This document shows, one piece after another, positions 29,519 through 37,981 of a stretch of 64,000 nucleotides of DNA. Source of the DNA: JABDMH01 sp965223025 (GTDB taxonomy: Bacteria; Bacteroidota; Bacteroidia; Chitinophagales; Saprospiraceae); assembly GCA_965223025.1 (NCBI GenBank), contig CBDCVP010000022.1, forward strand, positions 1,550,001 to 1,614,000. The letters run 5' to 3'. The translations under genes were made by a program, and so were the position numbers. Numbering within the stretch: the stretch's first letter is position 1; every line of letters starts with the position of its first letter. Under the pieces are notes generated by a model. The model did not search any database and had not been told where the DNA came from. It saw only the letters and a list, made by a program, of their open reading frames with translations.

Positions 29519-31023
29519 AAGAGTTTCAAGAAGATTTTTTTGATAGTTTAAATAGGCTCCGAGATTATGACTCTCCCATGGATCTGGAAAGGAGTTGGCA
29601 GCAACTGGAAGAGCACAGAATGAAGTCAAAAACGGGCTCTACTCACCGTATATTAGATCGTGCACTCTTGGCCATCTGTGTTTTCTTCGTGGCAGGATTA
29701 ATTATCTTTGACTTCCAGGAAACTGTAGATTCAGGGCAAAGCAAGACGAGCACACAGACTAAGATTACCAGGGACATGTTGGGCACAGAGATGACCTCTT
29801 CAACAAAGGCTGAGGGGCTGGCCTACAAGCCAATTCTCTCGACTGACGAAGACGTGGAGGTTGTAGATGCGACCATCCTCAATACAGATCTGGAGCAGCA
29901 ATCGACAATCTCCAACATTAACCTAATGCCTCTATCCAAGGAAAAATTATTTAATGGGATTGCGCCCTACGATTTGGCAATCGACGCAATTCTCATGTCG
30001 AGACCAGGAGGTGCTGATGAAATGATTGACCACAGCACTTCGCTGATATCAAATGAGGTGACTTCTGGTTTTTCTTCTGATAGGTTGAATAAAGTTAATT
30101 ATGAGGTGACTGATCAAAAGAGTTTGAATGCCAATGGATCAGCAGGTCTAGAGAATGAAACATCACTGCAAATTCTCCAGGGTAGACTTGAATTTAACGT
30201 CGCACCTGACCCTAATCCATCGTTCCAATTATCAGATGTACAATTTAACCAAAGCGTAAATGCTCTTGCCTCAAGTACTAAAGAGATCTCAGAAGACAGA
30301 ATCAAAATTTGGGCAGGATGGGGCATGGCCTTCAGCCCTCTTAGATTTTCGGCGAAGACAAGAGAACATCAGATTTTTACGCAAAAGAGAAGGGAAGATG
30401 AATCAACATTAGAAACATATCTATTAGAATTGGGCATCAATTATTTAACCTCCAAGCGAGCTTTTTTATCAGGTGGATTTACCCATACGGTGTCTTTCGA
30501 CAGGCAGAAATTACATTATAGTACAAGTAAATCCTATAAATTAGAAGACGTTCACCTCCGGACCATTCATAATAGGGCCACAGGTGAATACCATCGAGTT
30601 AAGGGTGATACCATAGTTCAGGGCGAACAAATCACTTCGGGAACCAGGTATAGCAGATACACGCGTTCAGAAATCAGTCTGCAATATGGGTACAAGTTGC
30701 TTGATCGGGGTCAGTTCGGTTTGGCAGTAACTGGAGGCGTGACTTTTAATCTATCAAACCGGGCCAAAGGGAAAGTTCTTACCTCCGCAACACCGGTCAC
30801 ATATCATGACCTTGATAGTACGCAGGATGTCGTGTACAAGAAATCATTTGGATTGGGATTAACCTGCGGTATACAGATGAATTATCACATCAACCATAAA
30901 ATAGACATCGGCTTCAGGCCTACTTTTGTTTACTATTTATCGTCACTTTCCAAGACCGAATATCCCCTTGATGCCAGATTGATGAGGATTGGTACCTCCA
31001 TAGGTCTTTTGTACCGCCTTTGA
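29515..31023 (+). CDS. Membrane-anchored protein with outer-membrane barrel-like C-terminus
   Basis: A 502-residue protein. The first 40 residues are cytosolic (LRDYDSPMDLERSWQQLEEH), followed by one membrane helix (ILDRALLAICVFFVAGLIIF, about 45-64), a long polar linker, and from about residue 260 a barrel-like region (WAGWGMAFSPLRFSAKT ... LLELGINYLTSKRAFLSGGF ... ISLQYGYKLLDRGQFGLAV ... YLSSLSKTEY). Coupled by ATGA to an ECF sigma gene, the N-terminal part is in the position of an anti-sigma domain. An inner-membrane helix joined to a barrel-like domain is topologically odd, although similar two-part proteins follow sigma genes in other Bacteroidota. The role is inferred from context. Confidence 0.7.
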   Translation: MKEFQEDFFDSLNRLRDYDSPMDLERSWQQLEEHRMKSKTGSTHRILDRALLAICVFFVAGLIIFDFQETVDSGQSKTSTQTKITRDMLGTEMTSSTKAEGLAYKPILSTDEDVEVVDATILNTDLEQQSTISNINLMPLSKEKLFNGIAPYDLAIDAILMSRPGGADEMIDHSTSLISNEVTSGFSSDRLNKVNYEVTDQKSLNANGSAGLENETSLQILQGRLEFNVAPDPNPSFQLSDVQFNQSVNALASSTKEISEDRIKIWAGWGMAFSPLRFSAKTREHQIFTQKRREDESTLETYLLELGINYLTSKRAFLSGGFTHTVSFDRQKLHYSTSKSYKLEDVHLRTIHNRATGEYHRVKGDTIVQGEQITSGTRYSRYTRSEISLQYGYKLLDRGQFGLAVTGGVTFNLSNRAKGKVLTSATPVTYHDLDSTQDVVYKKSFGLGLTCGIQMNYHINHKIDIGFRPTFVYYLSSLSKTEYPLDARLMRIGTSIGLLYRL

Positions 31024-31254
31024 GCGTGACTCCCAGACTCATGTTAGAAAGTACATCAGATCACATCAGATTATTCTTACATATTCGATGAGTGCTGGAT
31101 TTTCCTGAAATTTTCACAATTTCCAATATGTAATACTTTGACTTTAAAAGTGTCAAATTCATCTCACTACTGAGGCCCGGACATTGGATAAAATCATCTG
31201 GGCATTTGGGTCATACAGGTTAAGCATAAACCACTGGGGTTCCTACATAATTTG

Positions 31255-31361
31255 GAGCAAGGTGTGCCCGAAAAATACACCTTGAGAGTCGCGACCAGCC
31301 CAACTACCTGTTTGTCTATGTTTCCTAGATGTGGTATCAGGATTCTGGCCGGTACGAACGG
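31255..31361. repeat. Dispersed noncoding repeat, copy 1 (partner 46436-46549)
   Basis: About 110 bases from gagcaaggtgtgcccgaaa to caggattctggccggtac align with 46436-46549 at roughly three quarters identity by eye. Neither copy encodes a convincing protein. Copy 1 abuts a DUF4249 relic, and copy 2 lies between an ISKra4-like relic and a lipoprotein gene. It may be a piece of an unrecognised mobile element. Confidence 0.65.
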
Positions 31362-31375
31362 ACCAGATAAAAAGC

Positions 31376-31808
31376 CTGCTGACAGTTCAATCAATATTCA
31401 GACCTGATATGCCTTGGAAATTCAATGTTTCAACGAGTGAACTCCCTGGTAGATGTTATGCATTCCAGGAATTTGATATTCCTAAATCTTGTGGTCTTTG
31501 ATACACGCTTACTTGATCCCAATCTCAGGGAGGTGCAAGTCCCTCTTATAGACATTAAAAAGATTGATCACTACTTTTCAGAAGGCTACTATTTGAATTT
31601 TTTCCAAGAATCTTTAAGTGAGAATGCATTTAAGTCCTGGCAAGATGTTCAAAGTCTTAGTATCAGAACGGCTACTCAATTTGAGGCTCCAGTTGGCAAC
31701 ATTTCAACAAATGTATCATCTGACAACCCAGATGATCAGATTTTTGGCTACTTCTATTGTACGAGTGAGGTTTTGTCTCAGTTTTTGACTGCTGGATGTA
31801 TTGGGTGA
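31376..31808 (+). pseudogene. Mosaic DUF4249 relic
   Basis: From 31376 one frame reads LLTVQSIFRPDMPWKF then NVSTSELPGR. This is nearly identical to LLTVQSIFRPDMPWKF then HVSKSELPGR in the DUF4249 lipoprotein at 37015-37968. After about 31450 the frame breaks. From about 31490 another frame gives AFKSWQDVQSLSIRTATQFE and NPDDQIFGYFYCTSEVLSQF, which looks like the C-terminal part of a different DUF4249 subtype. The relic therefore joins pieces of two family members. Confidence 0.65.
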
Positions 31809-31851
31809 GGTACAGATAATTCCAGCAGATGATGACGTTTTTAATCAGCCG

Positions 31852-33186
31852 TTAGCAGGCTTCGCCAACCAATTGCTCTTGACGGGTTAGAAAGATCAAC
31901 TCTCCGTTATTGGCAAAGCAGATAGCAGCAGAGAAGCGGTTGGAGTGTTCTATTTTGTTCAGCTTTCTTCTAATCGACCGACGAAGTTCCACATCATCAA
32001 TGTATTTGAGGATGAAAAGCGTTTTGATAATCTTGCCATATTCCTTTAATGCCTGGTAAACTGGATGCTGTCTGGAATAGGAATTAAGGCGCTTAAAGAT
32101 TTGAGAAGCAGAGCATTCTTTAAGTTTTATGGACGTGATCAACCGAAGGATGTTATCCGAGTTATCCACGATAAGTTCTGTGTTGATATAGCCATCCGGT
32201 AATATTTTATAGCCTTCTTTGGTATAGCCTGATCGCTTGGCAAAGGCATAAAGTCGTTGCTTATAAATTTTGGCAATTCTAGGCGCAAATTCAAAAGCCA
32301 AGAGATTCATCAAGGCAAATACGGCTTCGGTGTAATCGTGCGTATCGGCTGAGTGAATCGATTTCTGCAATTCTACTCCACTGTTATCAATGCCTCGGAA
32401 AGGGAAGCCACTTATGTCATTGATGGGTTGTTGCACAATGAAGTGGTTCAAATCATCTACATATGAGTAGGAGGCGACGCCCTTGCCTTTTCCAAAATAT
32501 TTATAGGAATAAGTGGCGTGTATTGAGTTGCCTTTTACTTTGAATTTTTGACCATCGCTCGAAGTGTGCAACTGGTCCTTAGATTGTTTATAAGGCTGAG
32601 GCAATTCTATGCAGGCGATAAAATCTATGATGGTATCATTTGCTTTGTCAATATTGGCAAGATCGAAATATCAGTTTACTGTATTTTCCAATTCCGCTTC
32701 AGACATGGGTGTGGCCACCCTTGTCATAGTTGGGATGCCCAGGTTGCAACCGTAGGCTGTGATGCCCGCAAAAAACAAAGCATTCACCGGTCTCGTTTTT
32801 GATATTTAGTCTGGAAGTGAATAAAATCGTCCAAGTACTTGGTCGCATAGTTGATCGTGGCCAATACTTCTGATAGGGGGATTATCTTTGCATTTGGAAA
32901 CAGATCGTCAAGCATCTCTGTATCAGCTTGCTCCACTTTTGGAGTGGTAACGCTATACTTACCACCATCCCTAGTACGAATGAATTTGTTTTTGCCAAGT
33001 AGAATGCGTTGGTTGGTTCTGTGGTCGGTTTCATCGATTTTGTTTTTCAGTAGATCAATTAGAACATCAATAGATTTAAGGTCAGATAAATCTGCTTGTT
33101 CTAATAGTTGCTCCGAATCCTGTTTCCAGATAGTATCCTTGATCAGATATTCATCGAAGGCTCTGTACCGGTAAAAACTAGGTAGG
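31852..33186 (-). pseudogene. Tn3-family transposase relic (C-terminal half)
   Basis: Reading down the minus strand gives a continuous Tn3-type transposase with damage. The pieces are EMLDDLFPNAKIIPLSEVLA, TINYATKYLDDFIHFQTKYQ, a frameshift near 32790, ALFFAGITAYGCNLGIPTMT, SEAELENTVN with an in-frame TGA at 32671-32673, then YFDLANIDKANDTIIDFIAC. The last open frame (32604-31852) has TSSDGQKFKVKGNSIHATYS, YKYFGKGKGVASYSYV and HSADTHDYTEAVFALMNLLA. About 440 of the usual 1000 residues remain. No terminal repeats were found beside it. It is inactive. Confidence 0.88.
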
Positions 33187-33200
33187 TAATAAAGGACTCT

Positions 33201-33387
33201 CTACTTCGACGACATATCTCGAAGCACTGGAATAATATTCTTCCTATGGAATTTCGGGCCATTGACATCCTCACCAAGTTCTCTAATGGCAACTGACTTC
33301 GCACAAAATTGTTTACCGTAAAATAGCTCTTGATTGTTCAGACTGTATACGTAACCAGTACTGTACTTTATACCATCGGCATTGATC
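33201..33387 (-). pseudogene. Unidentified protein fragment
   Basis: Between the type IX tail relic and the Tn3 relic, one minus-strand frame without a start codon reads INADGIKYSTGYVYSLNNQE, LFYGKQFCAKSVAIRELGED and NGPKFHRKNIIPVL, then stops. The composition is clearly protein-like. I do not recognise the family. It is a fragment without promoter or start. Confidence 0.35.
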
Positions 33388-33389
33388 TA

Positions 33390-33805
33390 TTACAATTTCA
33401 CGATTTTGTAGTGATAGTTTTCTCCATTAATCTGCATTACCAGGACATAGGTTGCAGCCGGCAATTTGCTAAGATCTAGTTTTAGATCTTTGATTAACGC
33501 TTCTTCCTTAAATTCTTTGGTTTGCAACGTATGGCCAATCATATCAATAATTTTGGTTTTGACATAGTGACTTTGCATGCCATTCAGTTCGATCTTTAAA
33601 CTGCCTAAAGTGGGATTAGGATAAATCAAGATTCCTGATGCAGGAGCACATGCACTACTAAAATTAATTGCCAATGTGTCTAGACCCAATCCGTGAGCAT
33701 CCAGAAGCCTAAGTCGGTAGTACATTTCATCTGAATTGATCTCCTGACGAAGTGTATAGTCCACTATGGTATCTCCTCTAAATATAATAGACTTCTCAGG
33801 CCCAT
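33390..33805 (-). pseudogene. C-terminal fragment of a type IX-secreted protein
   Basis: The fragment starts around GPEKSIIFRGDTIVDYTLRQ with no start codon of its own. It contains EMYYRLRLLDAHG, typical of the region before a sorting tail, then the type A sorting domain: ILIYPNPTLGSLKIELNG ... DLSKLPAATYVLVMQINGEN and the terminal IVKL. The body of the protein is missing. It borders an IS3 relic, which probably accompanied the deletion. Confidence 0.75.
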
Positions 33806-34405
33806 TAATCGATACTACAATCGCTCAATCCTATTCAAGCTGACATCATATCCTTTGTCAAGTGTTAACCAAACATGCATGCGCCTGGCTCCTTTGTAGG
33901 GATGCTCTAATTAGTGCTCATCTATCAACCGCATTAATTCTAAATTCAACTCTGACTCACCCATAGTACGTAGTGAAGTCCAGATTTATGTATTCCAATG
34001 ATCTCACATTGTCTCCGTAAACTCAAACTTAAGTCGCTTCGATCCACCATCTGTCTAAGCTCTGACACGGGAACTACATTAAGTTTTTTTTAGAAAATCG
34101 ATCTCAACCTTCTGCTGTCCAATCGTTCTGAGAAGCTCGTCCCGTTTCTTCTCTTCATCGCTCTTCTTACTTTTTATTTCACCTCCAAAGACACGATCCG
34201 CATTCTCCAAAAACTCTCGTCCATGTGCTGATCTGCTGGGGTGAAAGTTTGAACCGCTCCGCCAATTCTCTGGCACTGTGCCGTTCCTTCAAGGCCTCTA
34301 ATACAACCTTGGTCTTAAATTTCGCTGTGAATTTTCTTCGTTTCATATTCCCAAATTTAGTTATTAACAAGTTATCTTAACCCGCAGTCCTAAATCTTGG
34401 GGACA
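33806..34405 (-). mobile_element. IS3-family relic with OrfA and part of OrfB
   Basis: The outer end at 34405 starts tgtccccaagatttaggact on the minus strand. OrfA begins at 34346 (MKRRKFTAKFKTKVVLEALK, then LAERFKLSPQQISTW), is frameshifted near 34220, and continues as ENADRVFGGEIKSKKSDEEK to DFLKKT. OrfB follows as MVDRSDLSLSLRRQCEIIGI and, in another frame, GESELNLELMRLIDEH with LEHPYKGARRM, with stops, and ends near RLMGL. The rest of OrfB is lost. It is inactive. A similar end lies at 55010-55075. Confidence 0.85.
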
Positions 34406-34420
34406 CATCGATCATCACAC

Positions 34421-35341
34421 TTATAGAATCCAGTTCTTTATAATCCCTACTCTTAATTCTATTTTATGAAATCTCGCATTAGGATATTTTGCTCCACTAA
34501 AATCAGGATCGTAGTTAAAATCGTATTTATAACCTGTTCCTATTAACAATCCCCAAGTTTTACTTAACATTTGCTCATACCATAATCCAAGGCACAGAGT
34601 TGGGCTGTCAAAGATGTAGTTCACATTGAAAATTCCATAGTCAACGGTATAGGCGTTCTCGTTGGGGATATTATATTTCGTTTTATTCTTAAGATAATAT
34701 TTTAACATGATCCCGGTTGAAAAACCTGCTCTAAATCTATCGTTATTAATTAACTCATAATTGAAATCAAGTTTTGAAGACAGGTAGGATAGTGAAGAAG
34801 TAATTTTGAATTGTTCGGTTTTCGACTCATCAATTTTTCCATTTATATCTACTGCCGGCCCGTTATTTATCAAGTCGGTTTTCCTAAATGAATTTCTATT
34901 ATATAAAAATCCAAGAGAGAAAAAATGCCTTCTATCTTGTACTTTTTTTCTTATGTTTACTTCATATCCAATATTAGCAACGGGTTTGGTATTTAATGCC
35001 CAATAGGGTTCAACGATCGATACATTTGGATTTACCGAGAGGCTTGTACTCCAATGTTTTATTTTTCTAACTTCCGGATCATATTCGCCTGACATTAAAA
35101 CATCCATCATTTTCTTCCCTCTGATCCTTTCGCCATTTGGCAGATATAAGGGAATTGATTCTCCATCAATCATCGTTTCAGAATCGCCTAAGTCTTCCAT
35201 ATTGGCTTTTGTAAGACCATCGAGAAAATCCATGGTTTCAGTTTTAGTTGCATCAGTTTTGACGACCATCCTTTTTGAAGTACAGCCTCCCAAACAATGC
35301 AGAGTAACTGGTATAATCACTAGCATTCTTAAATAATTCAT
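34421..35341 (-). CDS. Lipoprotein with shared head and beta-barrel-like C-terminus
   Basis: A 306-residue protein. Lipobox LGGC anchors Cys20. Residues about 35-95 form a head nearly the same as that of the thioredoxin lipoprotein at 46656-47465: FLDGLTKANMEDLGDSE, MIDGESIPLYLPNGERI, KKMMDVLMSGEYDPE. The remaining 210 residues look like an outer-membrane barrel (TSLSVNPNVSIVEPYWAL, HFFSLGFLYNRNSF, FRAGFSTGIMLKYYL, WGLLIGTGYKYDFNYD). A lipid anchor plus a barrel is unusual, so this may be a natural chimera. Upstream on the same strand are a barrel protein and an HExxH lipoprotein. Confidence 0.75.
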   Translation of the reverse strand: MNYLRMLVIIPVTLHCLGGCTSKRMVVKTDATKTETMDFLDGLTKANMEDLGDSETMIDGESIPLYLPNGERIRGKKMMDVLMSGEYDPEVRKIKHWSTSLSVNPNVSIVEPYWALNTKPVANIGYEVNIRKKVQDRRHFFSLGFLYNRNSFRKTDLINNGPAVDINGKIDESKTEQFKITSSLSYLSSKLDFNYELINNDRFRAGFSTGIMLKYYLKNKTKYNIPNENAYTVDYGIFNVNYIFDSPTLCLGLWYEQMLSKTWGLLIGTGYKYDFNYDPDFSGAKYPNARFHKIELRVGIIKNWIL

Positions 35342-35442
35342 TTTAATGCTTTTTAAATCTCAAAATTAGGCTGAACGCCCCATAGCAATCGATTGTTTTC
35401 TATTCAGAATTCATTATATCCAGCTTGTTTCCCAAGACCAAC

Positions 35443-36024
35443 CTATTCATAACGCCTTGTGAAAAGATTGATGCCCACTCTTACTGTAACCATAAACGCT
35501 GAAAATTCACTCATGGCAACCTTTCTAGTATTTTGGTCAGGGATGAAATCTCCCTTTGATACATTTCGAAATGCGATATTTAAACCAGCACTAATTCTCT
35601 TATGCAGATCAAAATCCGCTCCCAACGATGGCTGCAGGATAAATGGATTATTAAGTTCATCAGAACCTGTTTTCAAATATTGGGGCGTAGCATCACCAAA
35701 TCCAAACAAAATCGAAACATAAGGTCTAAATTTTTCAGTCATAAAATTGTACCTAATGTTGGGACCATGATATGATAAATATACTACGTCCACATCCTTA
35801 AATTCGTACTTCTGATTATGAGTAGTATAAAATTCGTACCCAAGGACGAAGCGTTTATTAAATTCAATGCCCGCAAAAACACCAAACTCCGTCTTACTCT
35901 TATCCGCTTCATAAAATGAAAAACCAAATTGTGGTCCTACAAAAACACTTGTAATCTCTATTTGTGCCAATGCACTTGTAATAGATATCGCGAAAATAAT
36001 TAATGTAACTGATAAATGCTTCAT
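35443..36024 (-). CDS. Outer-membrane beta-barrel protein
   Basis: The ATG at 36024 gives signal peptide MKHLSVTLIIFAISITSALA followed by a 174-residue barrel: SVFVGPQFGFSFYEADKSKT, FGVFAGIEFNKRFVLGYEFY, FRPYVSILFGFGDATPQYL, FILQPSLGADFDLHKRISAG and VTVRVGINLF, with alternating hydrophobic residues. It resembles small porin-like barrels (outer-membrane barrel superfamily). Its position between the HExxH lipoprotein and the shared-head lipoprotein suggests a common surface function. Confidence 0.8.
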   Translation of the reverse strand: MKHLSVTLIIFAISITSALAQIEITSVFVGPQFGFSFYEADKSKTEFGVFAGIEFNKRFVLGYEFYTTHNQKYEFKDVDVVYLSYHGPNIRYNFMTEKFRPYVSILFGFGDATPQYLKTGSDELNNPFILQPSLGADFDLHKRISAGLNIAFRNVSKGDFIPDQNTRKVAMSEFSAFMVTVRVGINLFTRRYE

Positions 36025-36201
36025 GATTATTTCTTTATATTTTAGATTAAATGTTTTATGTGTTAAAATCAATTCTTACATACGTCGACAAACAGCATTG
36101 CCCATGTATATAGGTATCTCTATTTATTGATGTTCGTAAATTGGCAAGATTCTGTTTTTTGTTATATATAAAACAGTTTGGTTTGGCTTTATATTATAAT
36201 A

Positions 36202-36981
36202 TTAAAAAGGGATTGGTCGCCACTCCGTTTCATCGTAAATTTCCTTTAATATGTTATAAATTTCTATGTCGTATGATATTAGCTTTTCTCTCGTATCTAT
36301 CCGGCCATCTCGGGGTTTCCAACCATTGAACCATGCCCGGGTTGTATCTGAGAAATACTCATTTACACTTGTAATAGCATATGTTTTCTGCCATAATCCA
36401 CTGATAACAGCATTGTTGTAAGCAATGTTGATTCTTTCTCTTTCACCAGGAGTAAGGGCTTCATATATCCCATGTCCAAATTCGTGAATTAGTACATCTT
36501 GCCCATAATAAACATCAGTCAGGCTATCTGCTCGCATTATGTTTTCTTCACCAATGACAGTTACAGGAAAAAGTGGGATACTGCCTTGTGCCCTTCCACC
36601 GCCAGACCCACTAGCATAAGGAAAATCTGGCAAATTGGAAAAATTCTCGTCTTCATCCATAATAATCACCCTGTTTCTCAACCATATCATTTGAGCTGTG
36701 ATATCAGGCCTTTTGGCAAGCATCACTACTATAGTGCGCCCTGCCCGCCTAAATGCTTCATCGTCCACATTTTCGGAACCTATAATGGGTATTCCGCTGG
36801 CATTGATGTATTTTTTGTAAAACGGATGGAAACTCGCCGGAGCTGCAATAACTTTGTCTCCGGTAATCACCAATTCAGGTGCCTCCATCAGGTCATCCTT
36901 TGTACATGATGCTATCAATAGTATAATTGAAAACAATTGGACAATTGATAAAATTTTACTTTTTATCATTTTTATAAACAT
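36202..36981 (-). CDS. HExxH metalloprotease-like lipoprotein (ATLF-like)
   Basis: A 259-residue lipoprotein (lipobox IASC, Cys26). A zinc-site motif IHEFGHGIYEAL is followed about 45 residues later by SVNEYFSDTTRAWFNG, where the Glu is the expected third ligand. HExxH plus a downstream NEYFSD stretch matches the gluzincin pattern of anthrax lethal factor-like (ATLF) domains. The Gly-rich SGSGGGRAQ segment is ahead of it. It starts about 30 bases after the DUF4249 gene, in one minus-strand unit. Proteolytic activity is inferred from the motif. The substrate may be a neighbour product or a host protein. Confidence 0.75.
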   Translation of the reverse strand: MFIKMIKSKILSIVQLFSIILLIASCTKDDLMEAPELVITGDKVIAAPASFHPFYKKYINASGIPIIGSENVDDEAFRRAGRTIVVMLAKRPDITAQMIWLRNRVIIMDEDENFSNLPDFPYASGSGGGRAQGSIPLFPVTVIGEENIMRADSLTDVYYGQDVLIHEFGHGIYEALTPGERERINIAYNNAVISGLWQKTYAITSVNEYFSDTTRAWFNGWKPRDGRIDTREKLISYDIEIYNILKEIYDETEWRPIPF

Positions 36982-37014
36982 TTAGATATATTTCGGGTGC
37001 TCAATGTATTTTTC

Positions 37015-37968
37015 TTAAAGTATGGAAACCACATTGGAATTTACCCTATTATAGCCTGAGAAATTTCCTAATCCATTCTCAATATTATTATGAATGAAGA
37101 TTGGCTCTGCAAAGGGGTCATCCGCAGTTTCCTCCTGTATGAATAGACTTCGATAATATTTGTAGTAATCCGAACTAACGTGTCGCAACTGTACGCGGTA
37201 TTCTTGAAAAATCTGATCATCTACTTCATCTGCTCCCGATGAATTTATATTAAAGATTTCAAAATCGAGTCTAAATCGAGAATTGTTGAAGGTCTCATCG
37301 CTAAACAATACACCAGGGATACCAAAAGCGCTTCGATATAGTTTTATGTTGGTGGTTACATCCACTAGGCCATCGCCCTGGTCAGATATGCTGAAGCCAA
37401 TTTCTTGATAATCTGACCGATTGTAGATTGTATCACTTCCCTCCAACAGCCATTCGACTGTTCGTGTCTCTAGCACGACATGGTAATAATTTCTTGCTGA
37501 AGAAACGTCATCGAATTCGAGAATGCCACCCCGACTATACTGACTAGTGGCAGACTTTGGAAATCGTAGGTCAACATTCTGGACGTGTTCCAGTGGAACC
37601 ATTCCCTGAGCCTCCACGTCTGGAAAACCCGGAGCGCTGACTTTGAGTGTGTACGATTGACCGGCTGTGGGCTGGTGGTGTTCTGAAAAATACTCTCCTG
37701 GAGTTCCGAGTGGGTCACCTATAGCCTTTATTAACAAGGTGTTTCCTCCATAGATTTCAATAGTTGCATTATTAACCACTTTAAAATCTGTCGATCTACC
37801 AGGGAGTTCACTCTTTGAAACATGGAATTTCCATGGCATATCAGGTCTGAATATTGATTGAACTGTCAGCAGTCTTTCTTGCTCTGGAAGCTTCAAATCA
37901 ATGTCAGTTTCACATGCAATGCTTAAAGCTAGAAGTAAACCGAATATGGCTGTTTTTGTATAATTCAT
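37015..37968 (-). CDS. DUF4249-family lipoprotein, partner of TonB receptor
   Basis: The ATG at 37968, 13 bases after the receptor stop, gives MNYTKTAIFGLLLALSIAC, a lipoprotein signal. The much longer open frame upstream overlaps the receptor and is not used. Conserved DUF4249 features are LLTVQSIFRPDMPWKFHVSK (first strand), LPGR, ATIEIYGGNTLL, LKVSAPGFPDVEAQGMVPLE, and the end AEPIFIHNNIENGLGNFSGY. Family members sit beside TonB receptors and are probably surface-exposed substrate-binding partners. The first part is repeated as a relic at 31376. Confidence 0.88.
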   Translation of the reverse strand: MNYTKTAIFGLLLALSIACETDIDLKLPEQERLLTVQSIFRPDMPWKFHVSKSELPGRSTDFKVVNNATIEIYGGNTLLIKAIGDPLGTPGEYFSEHHQPTAGQSYTLKVSAPGFPDVEAQGMVPLEHVQNVDLRFPKSATSQYSRGGILEFDDVSSARNYYHVVLETRTVEWLLEGSDTIYNRSDYQEIGFSISDQGDGLVDVTTNIKLYRSAFGIPGVLFSDETFNNSRFRLDFEIFNINSSGADEVDDQIFQEYRVQLRHVSSDYYKYYRSLFIQEETADDPFAEPIFIHNNIENGLGNFSGYNRVNSNVVSIL

Positions 37969-37981
37969 CTTGAGCTGATAT

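Noticed and set aside
31194..31394. Minus-strand frame over the dispersed repeat
   Set aside because: The second repeat copy does not keep the same frame, so the conservation is not at protein level.
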